NCBI GenBank assembly: GCA_963971285.1
Contig: OZ020245.1
Span: 20,350,983 to 20,414,982, forward strand
DNA length: 64,000 nt
Direction: 5' to 3'
Origin: Astropecten irregularis
Taxonomy: Eukaryota > Echinodermata > Asteroidea > Paxillosida > Astropectinidae
Part shown: positions 1 through 11,353 of the stretch, one piece after another
How the letters are laid out: the number at the start of each line of letters is the position of its first letter
How positions within the stretch are numbered: position 1 is the stretch's first letter
The notes under the pieces: model-generated
Seen by the model: the letters and a program-made list of their open reading frames with translations, nothing else
Databases searched by the model: none
Told to the model about the DNA's origin: nothing
Translations under genes and position numbers: made by a program

Positions 1-231
1 TACAACATTCATGATGCAATATAAAAGTGAAGAGAAACTTAATATAATTGTATTCAAAGGTGACGGTTAAGCAATCTCCCCGTACAATTTTCCCAATTTA
101 AGAAAAAATCATCACCTTCCTCAAATTACAAGCTGATGTATATGAATTTTTGCTACTTATCACCTAGGTTTGGTATAGTCTTCAGACATATAATTTGTTG
201 GAATAATCTACCAATCCGTCCCTTTATATAG

Positions 232-434
232 GGCCTTTACGAAACCTGGCTTGAGGCTAGACTTGCATGGTACTTATTTCGCTACCGCCATTTGAGGCCC
301 ACAAAACGAAGTGAAGGGATTGTATGGGCCACACGACAGCCATGTATCTCAAGCCCTTGATTTCATTTCGGATACAAAATGGCTGTAGCAAAATGAATTC
401 CAAGCCTAGCCTCAAGCCTCATTTCGTAAAGGCC
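232..434. mobile_element. MITE family D, copy 1
   Basis: Inverted ends GGCCTTTACGAAA...TTTCGTAAAGGCC around a 200-bp GC/AT-mixed interior with further inverted pairs (cttgaggctag and ctagcctcaag). Related by its ends to copies at 11130, 24164 and 37190. Confidence 0.75.
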
Positions 435-535
435 ATTAGTTTTGTTGGAACACAATTTCCACACACTTGTATATTTTATATAATTGTCGATCAGATCATG
501 AGTCCTTCAGTGAACGACGAAATAGCTGCTTGTTC

Positions 536-1885
536 TCATTTCATAACAAGTGGCTTTCTATTCAAATTACTCTCACCCCGGAGAATCCTTCTCTTCTCAA
601 TCCGTACCGTGATGTGACGGCCCTGCCCGAAGTCGCTCTTCCGACGGGGCTTGTTCGCGGTGAGCTCGGACCCCTCTAAGCCGTAGAAAGTCTCCTCGCC
701 GAGGTAGTGCAGCGCCGAGGTATTGACCCGGTACCGATTGGCACGAGCCGACCTCTCCTGATGGCGAGTGAAGGAGAGGATGTCGTCTGCGGCGCAGATG
801 GCGACACCACCGGCCGCAGAAGCCAGTGAATTACCTGTTGTAATCGGGGGAAGCTCGGGGTCGTTCGGTGGGGGGAGCTCCGGCAGCGCCGTGCCGGCCT
901 GCTCGGCGTTTATAGCGGTTGCATAGTCGGGGAAAATGGGAAGAACGTCTTCGGATTGCATCACGCTCTGCCTCATCTGGTTGCTCAGCCATTCCAGACC
1001 GCGGTGGTAACTAACCGATTGCCCGGCGTCGCCACTAAGACCGGACTTCTCCCGGACGGAACTTGGCGTCGGTCTCCGGCTCTCGAGTCCCTCATCAACC
1101 TCATCGATCTTTCCCAGGAGTTTCGGTGTGATATAAGAAGGAAGTTCAATATCAGGGGCCGAGGAACTCAACCCTCTGTTGGACTCAGCCACGGCCTTTA
1201 TGATGCTGTCTTCCGTTGCTGTCGCTTGCTCTAACTTCAGCATGTTTTCGGGCGCATCCCTGACTTGTTTCTCGGGAGAGCGATTGTAAAATATTTGGAG
1301 AACGTCCCTTCTCTTGTTCATTCGGCCCCGTCCGACTTTGACATTCATCTGAGCATCGACACTCGAAGTCCGGTTGTTATTGTGATCATGTAGATCAGTT
1401 GATGCTGTCCTCGTAGATGCATCTGTAGGAAAGTCCATTAGTTTGGCAGTATTTTCCGGTGCTCCACTCAGTACCAGTCGTTTACCAGCAGGAGCAACCG
1501 TCCTGGCATGGTCCAAGCCGGACACACTCATGCTGTCCCTCCCTTCTCTTGAGCTGCTGCCCTGCTTCGAATTCAGTCTTTGGCCTCTGGGCGATCTCCC
1601 GGCATGACGATCTGATGGCATGTCCGATGGCGTAGCCTCAGTTGAGGTATCTGCGTCGTTCTGGTCCACTAGGGGTCGCATACTCCTCTTGGCCTGGGTG
1701 AAGCGGTACAGCTCCTTCCTGATGTCGGACATTTCGGCGTCGTACGCCCGCAGTTGTCTCACGTTGGCCCGGTGGAGTCGCTGGCACGTCTCCTCGTACT
1801 TACGGCGCTCAAGTTTGTTGGACATGAGAACGCGCTTGGACTGCTCGGCCATGTCGTGATCAGCAAAACCGCCAATATGCTCCAT
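536..1885 (-). CDS. Hypothetical intronless protein, N-terminal coiled coil, disordered body (449 aa)
   Basis: A single open frame of 449 codons. The start is the first ATG after an in-frame TGA nine bases upstream, in a reasonable AATAATGG context. Residues about 12-68 are charged and helical (Lys/Glu/Arg/Leu-rich, including KLERRKYEETCQRLHRANV), consistent with a short coiled coil. Residues about 70-350 are low-complexity Ser/Arg/Asp/Pro-rich and likely disordered, ending in a Pro stretch (LPELPPPNDPELPP). The last 90 residues are again more ordered and basic. I do not recognise the family. The N-terminal helix faintly resembles CCDC190, but that is a guess. Its neighbour on the same strand at 6155-7639 has the same plan (helix, long disordered Ser/Arg region, basic C-terminus), so the two could be tandem relatives or retrogenes. 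A 5' UTR intron cannot be excluded. GC content is clearly higher than in the flanks, as expected of coding sequence. Confidence 0.72.
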   Translation of the reverse strand: MEHIGGFADHDMAEQSKRVLMSNKLERRKYEETCQRLHRANVRQLRAYDAEMSDIRKELYRFTQAKRSMRPLVDQNDADTSTEATPSDMPSDRHAGRSPRGQRLNSKQGSSSREGRDSMSVSGLDHARTVAPAGKRLVLSGAPENTAKLMDFPTDASTRTASTDLHDHNNNRTSSVDAQMNVKVGRGRMNKRRDVLQIFYNRSPEKQVRDAPENMLKLEQATATEDSIIKAVAESNRGLSSSAPDIELPSYITPKLLGKIDEVDEGLESRRPTPSSVREKSGLSGDAGQSVSYHRGLEWLSNQMRQSVMQSEDVLPIFPDYATAINAEQAGTALPELPPPNDPELPPITTGNSLASAAGGVAICAADDILSFTRHQERSARANRYRVNTSALHYLGEETFYGLEGSELTANKPRRKSDFGQGRHITVRIEKRRILRGESNLNRKPLVMK

Positions 1886-2395
1886 TATTCGTCAAAAAAA
1901 TCCCATCGATATTCCAGGATTGCTTTTTTCCTAATCCAAAGCACCCAAAACGCCTAAAACGCTCATCAAACCGTTTTGGCTGTTTTAGAATTCGCCTTAG
2001 TTTCACAACTAAAGAGTTTCAGCTTGAATATGTATTCTACAGGGCAGTTTCATCTGATGAGAATCGTTGATATCATTGTCTGTTCTCTTCCGTAAAATAA
2101 TAAAAGGCCCCTGTCCAGAAGATGCGACCTTACATCTGCGGTGTAGCTGGGCAAGTTGGATCGTTTCACTAAGTCCAAATTGTTGGCTTCGTCAACTTCA
2201 GGGAGGGCGAGTAGAAGGCCTACTTATATGCAAGTCGTGGCGATAAGTAGGTGGCGATTTGAAAATACAGCAGAAACCTTTTTTGTCAGGAACACACTTG
2301 ACGCGAGCCCCCTCTCCAACTTCAAGCTGCTCAAGACTCGCAGTGATGGTCCTTCCCTCCTACGCACTCGTATACCGTTTCACAATTCAAGTTAT

Positions 2396-2449
2396 ACTAT
2401 CTTGTTTGATAACCGGTGCTGACACCATCAACAAACAAGATAGAGTGTT
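2396..2449. repeat. Imperfect hairpin upstream of the 449-aa gene
   Basis: ctatcttgtttg ... caaacaagatag (12-bp arms) with an inner ccggtg/caccatc pair. Function unknown. Confidence 0.6.
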
Positions 2450-2703
2450 TGTTGTTTCTCTGATGGCCGATATATAACATTTCCCTCTATTGGATACAGT
2501 GTATACATTGCCGCAATGTTTGTCTTTGTGGATAGGGAATATAGAGGATAATCTTCGAAACACCGCCAGCCAACAGAATGTTACGGTGATAAGTGTTTGG
2601 TTTTCGCGTTCAGTGGTGCTTCATTCGCGGCATGCAAACCGCCTTTAAAAAAGACAACAAAAATATCTAGCATAATATACTCACCTTCCTTTGTACCTTT
2701 CCC

Positions 2704-3067
2704 TTAAAGGTACAGTACAGTATTGGTAACATACCCAAACAGAAATGTTCACAGATTTACGTACAACTTTCAGGATATGAAGATGGTGGTGGTAGAAACA
2801 TACCGTTAAGATGTCTCTGCCTGGAATGCTGTATTTATCCAGAAATTAGTCAAACAAAGACCGAAAACAGTTTTGATCTCGTGGCAAGGTCAAAACCATT
2901 CTTTATGTTTTATAAGAAAAATTGAGTTGGGTTTTCGCTATGATTTTCTCGTGACTCAGATGTCCGATTGAACTCAAATTTTTCACAGGATTATTATGTT
3001 CATGCTGGATCGGACAAAGTCTGAGTGCTGTCCTGTGACCTTTACCAATCATGTATCATACCTTTAA
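2704..3067 (+). mobile_element. TTAA MITE family A, copy 1 (subtype b)
   Basis: TTAA at both ends; left end TTAAAGGTACAGTACAG, right end catacctTTAA. The interior carries the family block acagaaatgttcacagattt, gaagatggtggtggtagaaa and tgctgtatttatccagaaat. The right half has the subtype-b block (gatgtccgattgaactcaaa). Confidence 0.85.
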
Positions 3068-3296
3068 TTCAGAGAGCGCGTCGCGTATAGGCAGCATGTA
3101 GTCTGTTCGTCCGTTTGTGTCCATGAATTCCTTGTGTCTGTCCGTTCTGGGCCTTCATCATTCATATTCATTAGTCGGTCTGTGTGTCCGTCAGTCTCTT
3201 CCCTTGGTCATCCTTCGAGCCTACTGACTCTTGTCAGCTGTCCCTTCTTTGATAATGTATTACCCTTCCCATTCTATTCTCCCTCTTATAAAGAGA

Positions 3297-3485
3297 GAGT
3301 CAGGTCGGCGTAGCGGTTCTTTCCTCCCCTTTCACCTCTGTGGACCGGGTTCAAGTCCGGCTCGGTCCACAAATGGATTGCGTTTTCAGTCCCTACCTGA
3401 TTCTGCGGGTTTTACCCGGAATATTACTGGGGTTTTCCTCCCACCTCTAAAACTGTATCTTCTTCTCATCATCATTCCATAAAGT
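3297..3485 (+). mobile_element. tRNA-derived SINE (CCGGGTTCAAGTCC type)
   Basis: A tRNA-like head (aggtcggcgtagcggttctt ... accgggttcaagtccggctc) followed by a body with tgcgggttttacccgg and ggttttcctccca. Related by type to 62870-63060. Confidence 0.6.
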
Positions 3486-4121
3486 TTCATCAGGCTTTCG
3501 AGCTACAGTGCCTAGGGCGTTTTTGAGGAATCTTTGGTGTCATTACCAGAAATAAATAATAATAAAACCAATTTCGTAACTTGTGGCAATGCTAGAAAAA
3601 TTGTACTAAAAATCGGTGGTAATTATATTTATGTCAATAACACACTTTACGCATGATTCGACCGATGACGTAATGTTTTCCAAGGATGTATTCTATTTTC
3701 ACATACAAAATTCCTTTATCAGTTATTGGGATAACAGAATGGACTTTGGTATCATTTTTGTCCATGATACTTTAAGATTGTTTGAATTTATGCTTAAGAG
3801 ATAAAACTGGACATGACACCGCAATGTACATGATCGATAACGATATCAACTTAGAGGCAAAATCTCCAAGAGAGGGAGCACTGTACGGACCTTTAGTATA
3901 AAGGTTATTGGTCGAAAATAAAATGTGAACTGTTTGGGGATGTTTTTGTTGAGGCAATTAGCAAAAATTCTCATCGGCTAACAAACCAAAAATTGAAACT
4001 AATTGGTTGGATGAGGGGTCAAACTGTGCACGTGCAGTAAAATTAAAGGTTTTTCCCAGTACCACTTTTTGCTTATTCTTTGGTAAACTGTGACGAGTAC
4101 GAGTAATTGTGAATCATTATT

Positions 4122-4436
4122 GAAAGGTGATCAAAGAAAAATTGACTGTAGCGGGATTCGAATCGACGACCTTCTAAACACCGTACAGGCACTCTACCAA
4201 CTGAGCTATTCAGCCCTATGTTGGTGGTGTCCCTAATGGTCGATCATATTTGTTCGTTTGGCAGTCAGAAGCCATGAAACCACGCACACACCGTTACACC
4301 CCAGGGATCGTTTCAATGATACACGCAGCAATGCTGCAACCTGAGAACGGTACATGGGGGATCACTCAAAGAGGTTGCGGCTTTTTAATTAATCATCAAA
4401 TAACCACAAGGGAAACTGAATGAAACTGACTAAATA
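4122..4436 (-). mobile_element. tRNA-like retroposon S, copy 1, 14-bp target duplication
   Basis: Flanked by direct TGTGAATCATTATT (4108-4121 and 4437-4450). On minus it carries a box-A-like ctgaatagctcagttggtag and box-B-like cgattcgaatcccgc, then a caatttttctttgatcacc tail. Unusually, about 190 bp of conserved sequence precedes the tRNA-like part. Confidence 0.82.
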
Positions 4437-4729
4437 TGTGAATCATTATTATTACAAGTTATATATTGTACACGGCTTTAATAACATTTGTCAGTCACAA
4501 ATTCTTTTTTCACAATTACATGCTAATGGCTGTCATATTCATATCAGGATATCTACCACACATCAGAATTGCTAGAATTGTAATGAATATTGTTATTAAC
4601 ATAAACTTACACGCCAACAAAACACGTAAAATGTTTAAAGATTTTAAAATAATTGCTACTTTCAGGTAGTTCAGTTTTATATTTTAATCTATTCCTCGAT
4701 GAAATAGTTCTATATACATTCATATGTAC

Positions 4730-4920
4730 TCTTTTTTTAAAAAGATCAAAAATAAAAGAGAAAAGACTGAAGAAATACTGTGGCTGTTTTTCACTGTTTT
4801 CTAAAAAAGTGGGCACCGCATGAGACTGAAATTTTCACAGATGACTGTTATTGTATCTGTCTTGATATTTTTGCCCATGAATTTCTGTGATAAAAACCAA
4901 AGTATGATACATACCTTTAA
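4730..4920 (+). mobile_element. TTAA MITE family A, copy 2 (right half)
   Basis: Begins in the internal aaaagatcaaaaataaaaga block and runs to ccaaagtatgatacatacctTTAA. The left half is absent. Confidence 0.8.
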
Positions 4921-5073
4921 CCGACATCAATTAATTTCAAGGACAGACAAGTAGATTTAAAATGACCCACAACTGAACACAACAAGACCATTCCACAAAG
5001 GAAATTGCAAAGACCGAAAACCCTGCTGATTTTCTGTCCGAAAAAAAGTAGACAAGGAACGTATATTTTCTAC

Positions 5074-5448
5074 TTATAAAGATATAACGTCATACTTTGG
5101 TAGCATACCAAAACCAAAATCTTCACAGATTTACCGATAACTTACAGGGTATAAAGATGGTGATGGTAGAAACATACCGTTAACATTTTTCTGCCTAAAA
5201 TGCTGTATTTATCCCGAAAAAGAGTAAAACCAAACACCAAAAACAGTTTTGACCGCATGGAGATCAAAACTCGTGTGAATAAATATGATACATGTAATAC
5301 CGTGAGTGTTTGCCGCTGTTTTCTCACAGTTGACACTGTATGGGACTGGACATTTCACAGATGACTGTTATCGTATCTTTCTTGAGATGTTTGCCCATGA
5401 ATCTTAATTTCTTTGTCAAAAACCAAAGTATGAAAACGTTACTTTTAA
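5074..5448 (+). mobile_element. TTAA MITE family A, copy 3
   Basis: Complete but diverged: catactttggtagcatacca at left, aaccaaagtatgaaaacg at right. The internal agatcaaaa palindrome region is degenerate. Confidence 0.8.
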
Positions 5449-5530
5449 AGAGCTACCACACATTAACATGTTAACTTCGTCATTTAATTGGTTCAATAGG
5501 CCTACACATCAAAAGATGTCACGAGCTATT

Positions 5531-5852
5531 ATAGACCTTTCTTTTGCAAAATCACAGCCCGAGATTTTGCCAACCAACATGGCGGAAACTATGACGAGCT
5601 ATCAAAGCCGGGCATCAAAAACCCACAATTTGAACACAACGTTTCATAAACATAACAAGATATTTCTGAATGCAATGGAAACAACACAAGCAACGATGGT
5701 ATTAATTTGTACAGCTATGGACAGTTTGCAAATTATGTTGAATGTGGTCACGCCGTCTGTCAAGAAGATGAAATGATTTGCAACATTTGGCCGCCCATAC
5801 CAAGTATTGCCAACCAGCATGTCAGTGTTTTTACACAAAAGAAAGGTCTATA
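5531..5852. mobile_element. MITE family X, copy 1
   Basis: ATAGACCTTTCTTTTG at left, CAAAAGAAAGGTCTAT at right, with TA at each border. Inner block gccaaccaacatggcgg pairs with ccgcccat...gccaaccagcatg. Confidence 0.78.
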
Positions 5853-6154
5853 ATGTTACTTTTGTCCCCTTGATTAAAAGTGCATTGACCTTTAGGTGCA
5901 CATCATCATCATTTATGAATAGAACTACTTTAGGCCTAATACACGCATCTGCCGATAATCAAACAGATCCAATTAATTCATAAGTTACATCGCGATGAAC
6001 TTGGTTAAAAAAACCGGAAAAGATTCATCATCGAATATTTATGGTTTTTCGAATGATTCAAGTGGACAACATTTCAACACAATGCCGGTTAGAAGATGCG
6101 TAAGTTACAATGAACATCTGATCTCATCAATGAACAGCAGATATAGTTTAGGAG

Positions 6155-7639
6155 TTAGTCTTTATCTGTTGCTTTCTCTTTGATGCTTGATACACTGTTT
6201 TTCCTGGTCGGTTTGGAATCCGGCCGGTTTGCAAAGAAGGGCTCCTTGGCCCAGACGCCTCCCTTCTCCGCTACATCCTCACCTCGGCTGCCGTGAAGTC
6301 TATCCCGTCTCTTGTTCTGAATCTCAATGCATTCTCCCGCCGTGAGAAGCCGCGTGTTCAGCTGCGAGAGGGTCTTCCTCCGCTGCAGTATCTGCTTCTG
6401 TGAAGCAACCATCACCTCCATGGATTTTGCGTGCGACACTTTGGGCACGGTGGGTTTGAGCGGGAGCAAGGAGCGAGCCGCGGCCGAACCGGAGGCCGAG
6501 GCGCCGTCGTCTGTGGAGAACCGACGGCCGCTGGCGTCGGCATGAATACTGGGATCGTAGGCTTTGGTGTCCATGGCGAAACCCTCGGAGAGCTCAACGC
6601 TCTTTCGGATTGACGTGGATGAGATCGGGTGAGCCACCGAGTGTCGACGAGACGGCAGGCCGGTCATGGGGGACGAAGAGCGGCTGGAGGAGGAGCAGGA
6701 TGGGTCCGAGAAGGATCCTCTGGGGCGTAGAAGGCTCATTGAGGGGACCGTGTAGGAGGAACCGTTGCTTCCGTTGGACGGGATTGGTAGGGATGACGAC
6801 AGGTGCTTCTGCGGATTGTTGTTGGGATCTGGAGCGGGGCTACGGGCAAGTTTCCGTGAAGGCACGGCAAGCTGACCATCGAGTGATGTTGATCTGGACA
6901 GCCGACGGCCCCCAGAATCACTCTGCATGTTAAATTCAAGTGTTATCGTATGCGACTTATGAGTATCTTTCGGTCCATGGGGGTGAGAATTAGACTCCTG
7001 CTTTGGTGGGTCCGATGACCGCCTTGACCAACTGGGTTGGTCCTCTGGGATTGGAGACGAGGCGAGGAGCGTGAGCCGTGGCAGTTTTTGATCGGCTCCT
7101 GCGAGGCTCCCTTTACGGGGCGATGTGGGCTCACTGGCAGTCGTGGACCCGTCTGCATGTCGAGCTTTTCCCGTCACTTTTGCATCGCCTTCCCTCGATG
7201 AAAGCGCACTGTCACTCACAGACCTCTGTCGAGGAAATCGTTGATTGTTTGGTCGTTCAGCTACCGTATGGGGTCTGCTGGTGTGCTTGTTACTACCACC
7301 CTCTGGGAGCAAAGCGAGACTGTCATTATCAGGAGCGGTGACGGCTCGTACTAAGTTCCTTCCCGCACCACCACCACCACCATCACTGACCGAGCCTTGA
7401 TCGGGGGACGAGCCGGTGTCGTCGTTCGAGTTGACGGCGCGAATGCTGTTCAGGAACCGCTTCAGCTCGGCATACTCCCGGTTGTGGAGTAGCATGCTAT
7501 CCGTGTGGCTCTTGTCCAGGCGAAGGTTCTGCTTCTCCAGGTTCAGCTGGGTTTGTTTGAAAGCATTGGAGTTGACTACGTCCACCTCAGCAAGTGTAAT
7601 GCTGCGCTTCTTGTTCATCATCTTCATGGATCCATTCAT
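6155..7639 (-). CDS. Hypothetical intronless Ser/Arg-rich protein (494 aa)
   Basis: One open frame of 494 codons, GC-rich against AT-rich flanks. An in-frame TGA lies 24 bases upstream of the ATG, so this is the first possible start. Residues about 8-70 form a probable helix (ITLAEVDVVNSNAFKQTQLN, then LEKQNLRLDKSHTDSMLLHN). Residues about 75-390 are Ser/Pro/Arg/Gly-rich and probably disordered, with repeated RRxS-type and SxSR patterns that could be kinase sites. Residues about 395-465 are a second helical, basic segment (KSMEVMVASQKQILQRRKTL). There is no signal peptide or membrane segment. I do not recognise the family. Plan and strand match the gene at 536-1885, but I see no clear residue-level alignment. 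It could be a cytoskeletal or ciliary coiled-coil protein; that is inference only. Confidence 0.72.
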   Translation of the reverse strand: MNGSMKMMNKKRSITLAEVDVVNSNAFKQTQLNLEKQNLRLDKSHTDSMLLHNREYAELKRFLNSIRAVNSNDDTGSSPDQGSVSDGGGGGAGRNLVRAVTAPDNDSLALLPEGGSNKHTSRPHTVAERPNNQRFPRQRSVSDSALSSREGDAKVTGKARHADGSTTASEPTSPRKGSLAGADQKLPRLTLLASSPIPEDQPSWSRRSSDPPKQESNSHPHGPKDTHKSHTITLEFNMQSDSGGRRLSRSTSLDGQLAVPSRKLARSPAPDPNNNPQKHLSSSLPIPSNGSNGSSYTVPSMSLLRPRGSFSDPSCSSSSRSSSPMTGLPSRRHSVAHPISSTSIRKSVELSEGFAMDTKAYDPSIHADASGRRFSTDDGASASGSAAARSLLPLKPTVPKVSHAKSMEVMVASQKQILQRRKTLSQLNTRLLTAGECIEIQNKRRDRLHGSRGEDVAEKGGVWAKEPFFANRPDSKPTRKNSVSSIKEKATDKD

Positions 7640-9220
7640 GATGCCTGATTCTTGTTCATTTCAATTCGCAAATTTGTATTGCACCAAACTAGTCAGCCGA
7701 CGGATGCTTACTCCATGGTCAGCCGCATCCTGCCAAATACTAAACAGCACGGGGAGACGAAAGTTTCAACATGTTGTCCTTCGACACCGTATTCGCAATC
7801 ATGCCACTCTCTTTTCGTAAGTTTGCTAAAATACGACAACGTCCATTTGTAATTCCGATTGTTGGGTAGAGTTTTGATCACCCAAACCGATGGCTTGTTC
7901 TTTATCATCTAATCAGAGCGAAGTTTCACGTGCGACCCTTCGCTGAGTACTGCGGGGAGCTCCGGCTAGCGTCATCTTGACATCTGCTCATGCACCGAAA
8001 TAAACAAATCTCGTTTCTGGGCACTTTTTTTCCCCCATGCACTCTCCCTCCTTGTCTCCAGGGAGAGCGCCGACAAAAGAACCCCGGCCTCCCGTATATA
8101 CGATGTTGTAGTTAGTGATGAACAAACTGTCCTGACCATCACGCGGATTTGCGCAATCTCTGCCGGCTTGATGGCACCACAATGAGGCACCCAGCACCGC
8201 CTTGGAATGCTTATACCGGTACCGAGAGCCGAGAACAAAAGCTCGGTGGAAGGCCGTTTTGTCAGTTCAGTCCGCACTGGTGCGAGAACGTTATGACAAG
8301 AGAACCCTGCCTCGGGCATGAATGAAAAATGAGGAGAACGGATTTAAAACTGTTGATGCTCCTCTAGAACTATCCGGGCTGTTTTTGGAAGCTGCTTGGA
8401 TGTAGCCACAAGAGGATACGTGGAGAGAACAAAAGGTTTCAGCCTCTTGCATCCAAACCAGTGGAAACATGAAGTGCCTTTTCGATTACGGAGTTTAAAA
8501 GGCGTCTTAAAAATCTAGGAGACATCAAGGGTCGAATTTAATACGTCGCGGAACTTTCTCCATCCATCTGACCACTGAAGACGAATACTCTTGGAAACAC
8601 GGAGAAGCTTTTTCAAGATCCACAGTGAAAAGAAAAACACTCATTCGGGTATAGAAGAATTGAGACTATAGAGGAGCACTGCTTGTGAAACCGTACAAAT
8701 GTTATTCTTTTCTGAAGCCATTCCGATTCAGAGGCTCTTATCTAAACATGTTTATTTTTCATGTGTCCTTACACAGGATGCGGCCGGCAGTTCGAAGAAC
8801 GGACTACCGAATCTGTTGACAAACACAGCTACTTGGCAACCGCCATAATTACCTGCATGGTCCAGTATATTTACATTAGCGAGTGCCAGTTAATTGCTAC
8901 AGTTTAATCAATGGACAATGTCTTTCATAGCGTTGTCATGTTTGACAACCACTTTCCCATTCTTATGACTTCTCTAATTAATGGTAGGTTGCTTGACGCC
9001 AATTATGTTGGTCAAAATAATGGTTGCTCCGAATCGTTTTCATGAAGAAGTTCGGATGTGTGCATACGCAATGTGTCCCTCTTTCTCCTGTTTTTAATGT
9101 GTATACATGGCTGAAGTTCTTAAGATTGAATTTTGCACGCGTTAATTATAAACATTTCTTCAATACATTACGTTACGGGTACGAGTTTTATTTCCAATTT
9201 GATTTCAGAACCGCCTATAC
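7640..9220. other. Gene-free stretch upstream of the 494-aa gene
   Basis: Presumed promoter and 5' flank of 6155-7639. No repeat family of this window recognised and no convincing exon. A minus ORF of 115 codons (7972-8319) lacks support. Confidence 0.4.
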
Positions 9221-9224
9221 CTAC

Positions 9225-9567
9225 TTAAAGGTACTATCATACTTTGGTTTTTGTCAAAGAAATACAGATTCGTGGGCAAAAATATCAAGGAAGATACAGT
9301 AACAGTCATCTGTAAAAAAAGAAAATTCAGTCCAATACGGTGCCCACTTTTTGAGAAAACAGTGAAAAACAGCCACACTAATTTCTTAATATTTTCTCTT
9401 TTATTTTTGATCTTTCAAAGATAAAAAATAATGTTGGTCACTGGTTTGATTCTTTTCTGGATAAATACAGCATTCGGTACCTGACCATCTTTATACCCTG
9501 TAAGTTGTAGGTAAATCTGTGGAGAGTTCTGTTTCGGTATTATACCAAAGTATGCTACTACCTTTAA
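9225..9567 (-). mobile_element. TTAA MITE family A, copy 4
   Basis: Reverse orientation. TTAAAGGTACTATCATACTT at left and accaaagtatgctactacctTTAA at right, TTAA on both sides. Confidence 0.85.
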
Positions 9568-10406
9568 AACCCAGCGTATACTGAAATAATTTTCACAATA
9601 GTATACTGTATATCCTTTGAGTTCATTCGAAATCAAACCCCCAAGTGACCACTCAGTTAGGCCTACTGACGGCAAATTTGACACAATTACCCCCAAACTG
9701 AAAGCCATAGGCTACATCATTCAATCCACGTATGTATGGACAAATCGGGGTGCTGCTTCTTCAACATCATGAACCCTTGAGCAAGATTCATTGCTCTTGG
9801 TCTGACTGCAAAAAAGGGGGCTATTTAAACAAAATCCCTTTCCATTCATTCCATATTTTCTTTTTTACGTAATAAGCAAAACATATGGAGGATGCAACAC
9901 AGCAAAAAGAGCATCTTCGTATACTAGGTTCCGTTCACAGTGTTATTGGATCAGAAGAAAGCTTTATCGTGAATCAAAGTAGGCTACCGTCCAGAAAACA
10001 CGATTAGAAGTGTCATTTTGGATGTAGAGGGAAGTACAGTCAACGTACAAAGCATAATTGGCAAGGGATATACAGAATGGAATTTACGAAGTCAGTTTCG
10101 CTACAAAATATACAACCTGCATAAATACAGCATTCATTGTCACCGACCCTCGGCTTCCCCGTGTACAATTTCCTGCTCAGTATTTTGTTCTTTGTTTCCA
10201 TAACTGGCTATTTTCTTGCAGAGATCCTTTGAATTATAAACACCCTCAAGGCAAGGGCTTAGCAGGAGGGGTATAATCTGACCACTATGGATGAATAAAA
10301 GCCGGATTACCATTCCCACAAAACCGTTGGAGTATTTGCATGTAACCGTCGCTCAGTTATAACCAAATCCTTCAAGGGTCCAACACCCCTATCATCCCTT
10401 GCCTAT

Positions 10407-10426
10407 ACCCCCCCCCCCCCCCCCCA
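10407..10426. repeat. Poly-C run
   Basis: A C tract of about 17-18 in otherwise mixed sequence. Confidence 0.9.
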
Positions 10427-10507
10427 CTCTGTAAAACCGTTGCTGATAAGAAAGATGAATACATTCTTAAATGTAGATGGTTTCTTTCGATGTGGCCTTT
10501 TTCTGGT

Positions 10508-10868
10508 TTAAAGGTACAGTAGTATCATACTTTGGTAAGAAACCAAAACAGAAATGTTCACAGATTTACGTATAACTTACAGGATATGAAGATGGTGGTG
10601 GTAGAAACATACCGTTCAAATCTTTCCGACTGAAATGGTATATATACCCAGAAATTGGTAAAACAACGACCGAAAATCTTTTTGATCTTTTAAAAGATCA
10701 AAAATAAAAGAGAAAAGACTGTGGCCGTTTTTCACTGTTTTCTCATAAAGTGGGCACCGTATGGGACTGAAATTTTCACAGATGACTGTTACTGTATTTT
10801 GATATTTTTGCCCATGAATCTGTATTTCTTGGACAAAAACCAAAGTATGATATTACAAGTACCTTTAA
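10508..10868 (+). mobile_element. TTAA MITE family A, copy 5
   Basis: Full length. TTAA at both ends; the central gatcttttaaaagatc palindrome is intact; small insertions next to each end (acagtagt and caagt). Confidence 0.87.
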
Positions 10869-11011
10869 AATCGAATGTTGTTGGTTCATTCTGTTTTCTT
10901 CCTTTCTTTTTTGCTTGTTTTGTTTTTAATAGGAAATTTGAATGGAAATGATAATACGCTGATGTCACTAAGTAAGGTTTGATGAGACACCATGTGAAAT
11001 AGTCTTTTGGG

Positions 11012-11129
11012 ATGAGGTGGGGTTCTGAGCAGAATCGCTCAGTTCCTACTCGCCGGTTCTGGTCAGGACAACACTTATTGCAAAAAAGAGCACTTTACAG
11101 GGTGTCTCTGCAAACCTTACTTAGTACTA
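11012..11129 (+). mobile_element. Retroposon R156 family copy, left part
   Basis: Diverged hairpin region (GGTTCTGGTCAGGACAACAC) and gggtgtctctgcaaacctta align with the R156 family. The right part (agt...ccaccatgcaaaactttgaa, 11354-11400) lies beyond MITE D copy 2. Confidence 0.6.
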
Positions 11130-11353
11130 GGGCGTTTACGAAATGGAGGCTCAGGCTCTGTCTCAGGCTCCAGCTCCATTTCGTGAATCCATTCTGAAAT
11201 ATCAAAATAGAGGCTTTTGGCTGCGGTTCTGATGTAGATTCTCAAGTTTGAAAAGGAAGACAGAGCTTTCTGCTTCATGGAAACACCACAACCTATATTT
11301 TCGGCATATGGATGTCAGAGCTGGAGCCTGGGCCTCCGTTTTGTAAACGCTCC
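11130..11353. mobile_element. MITE family D, copy 2, inserted in a retroposon
   Basis: Ends GGGCGTTTACGAAAtGGAGG and the complement (tttTGTAAACGCtC), with tandem ggctc steps inside each end. Direct CTAG on both sides may be the target duplication. Flanking sequence on both sides belongs to the R156 retroposon family (11012-11129 and 11354-11400), so this MITE is younger than that copy. Confidence 0.78.

Noticed and set aside
7972-8319. Minus-strand open frame of 115 codons upstream of the 494-aa gene
   Set aside because: No recognisable domain, no supporting splice or context signals, and overlapping frames of similar length occur by chance here.
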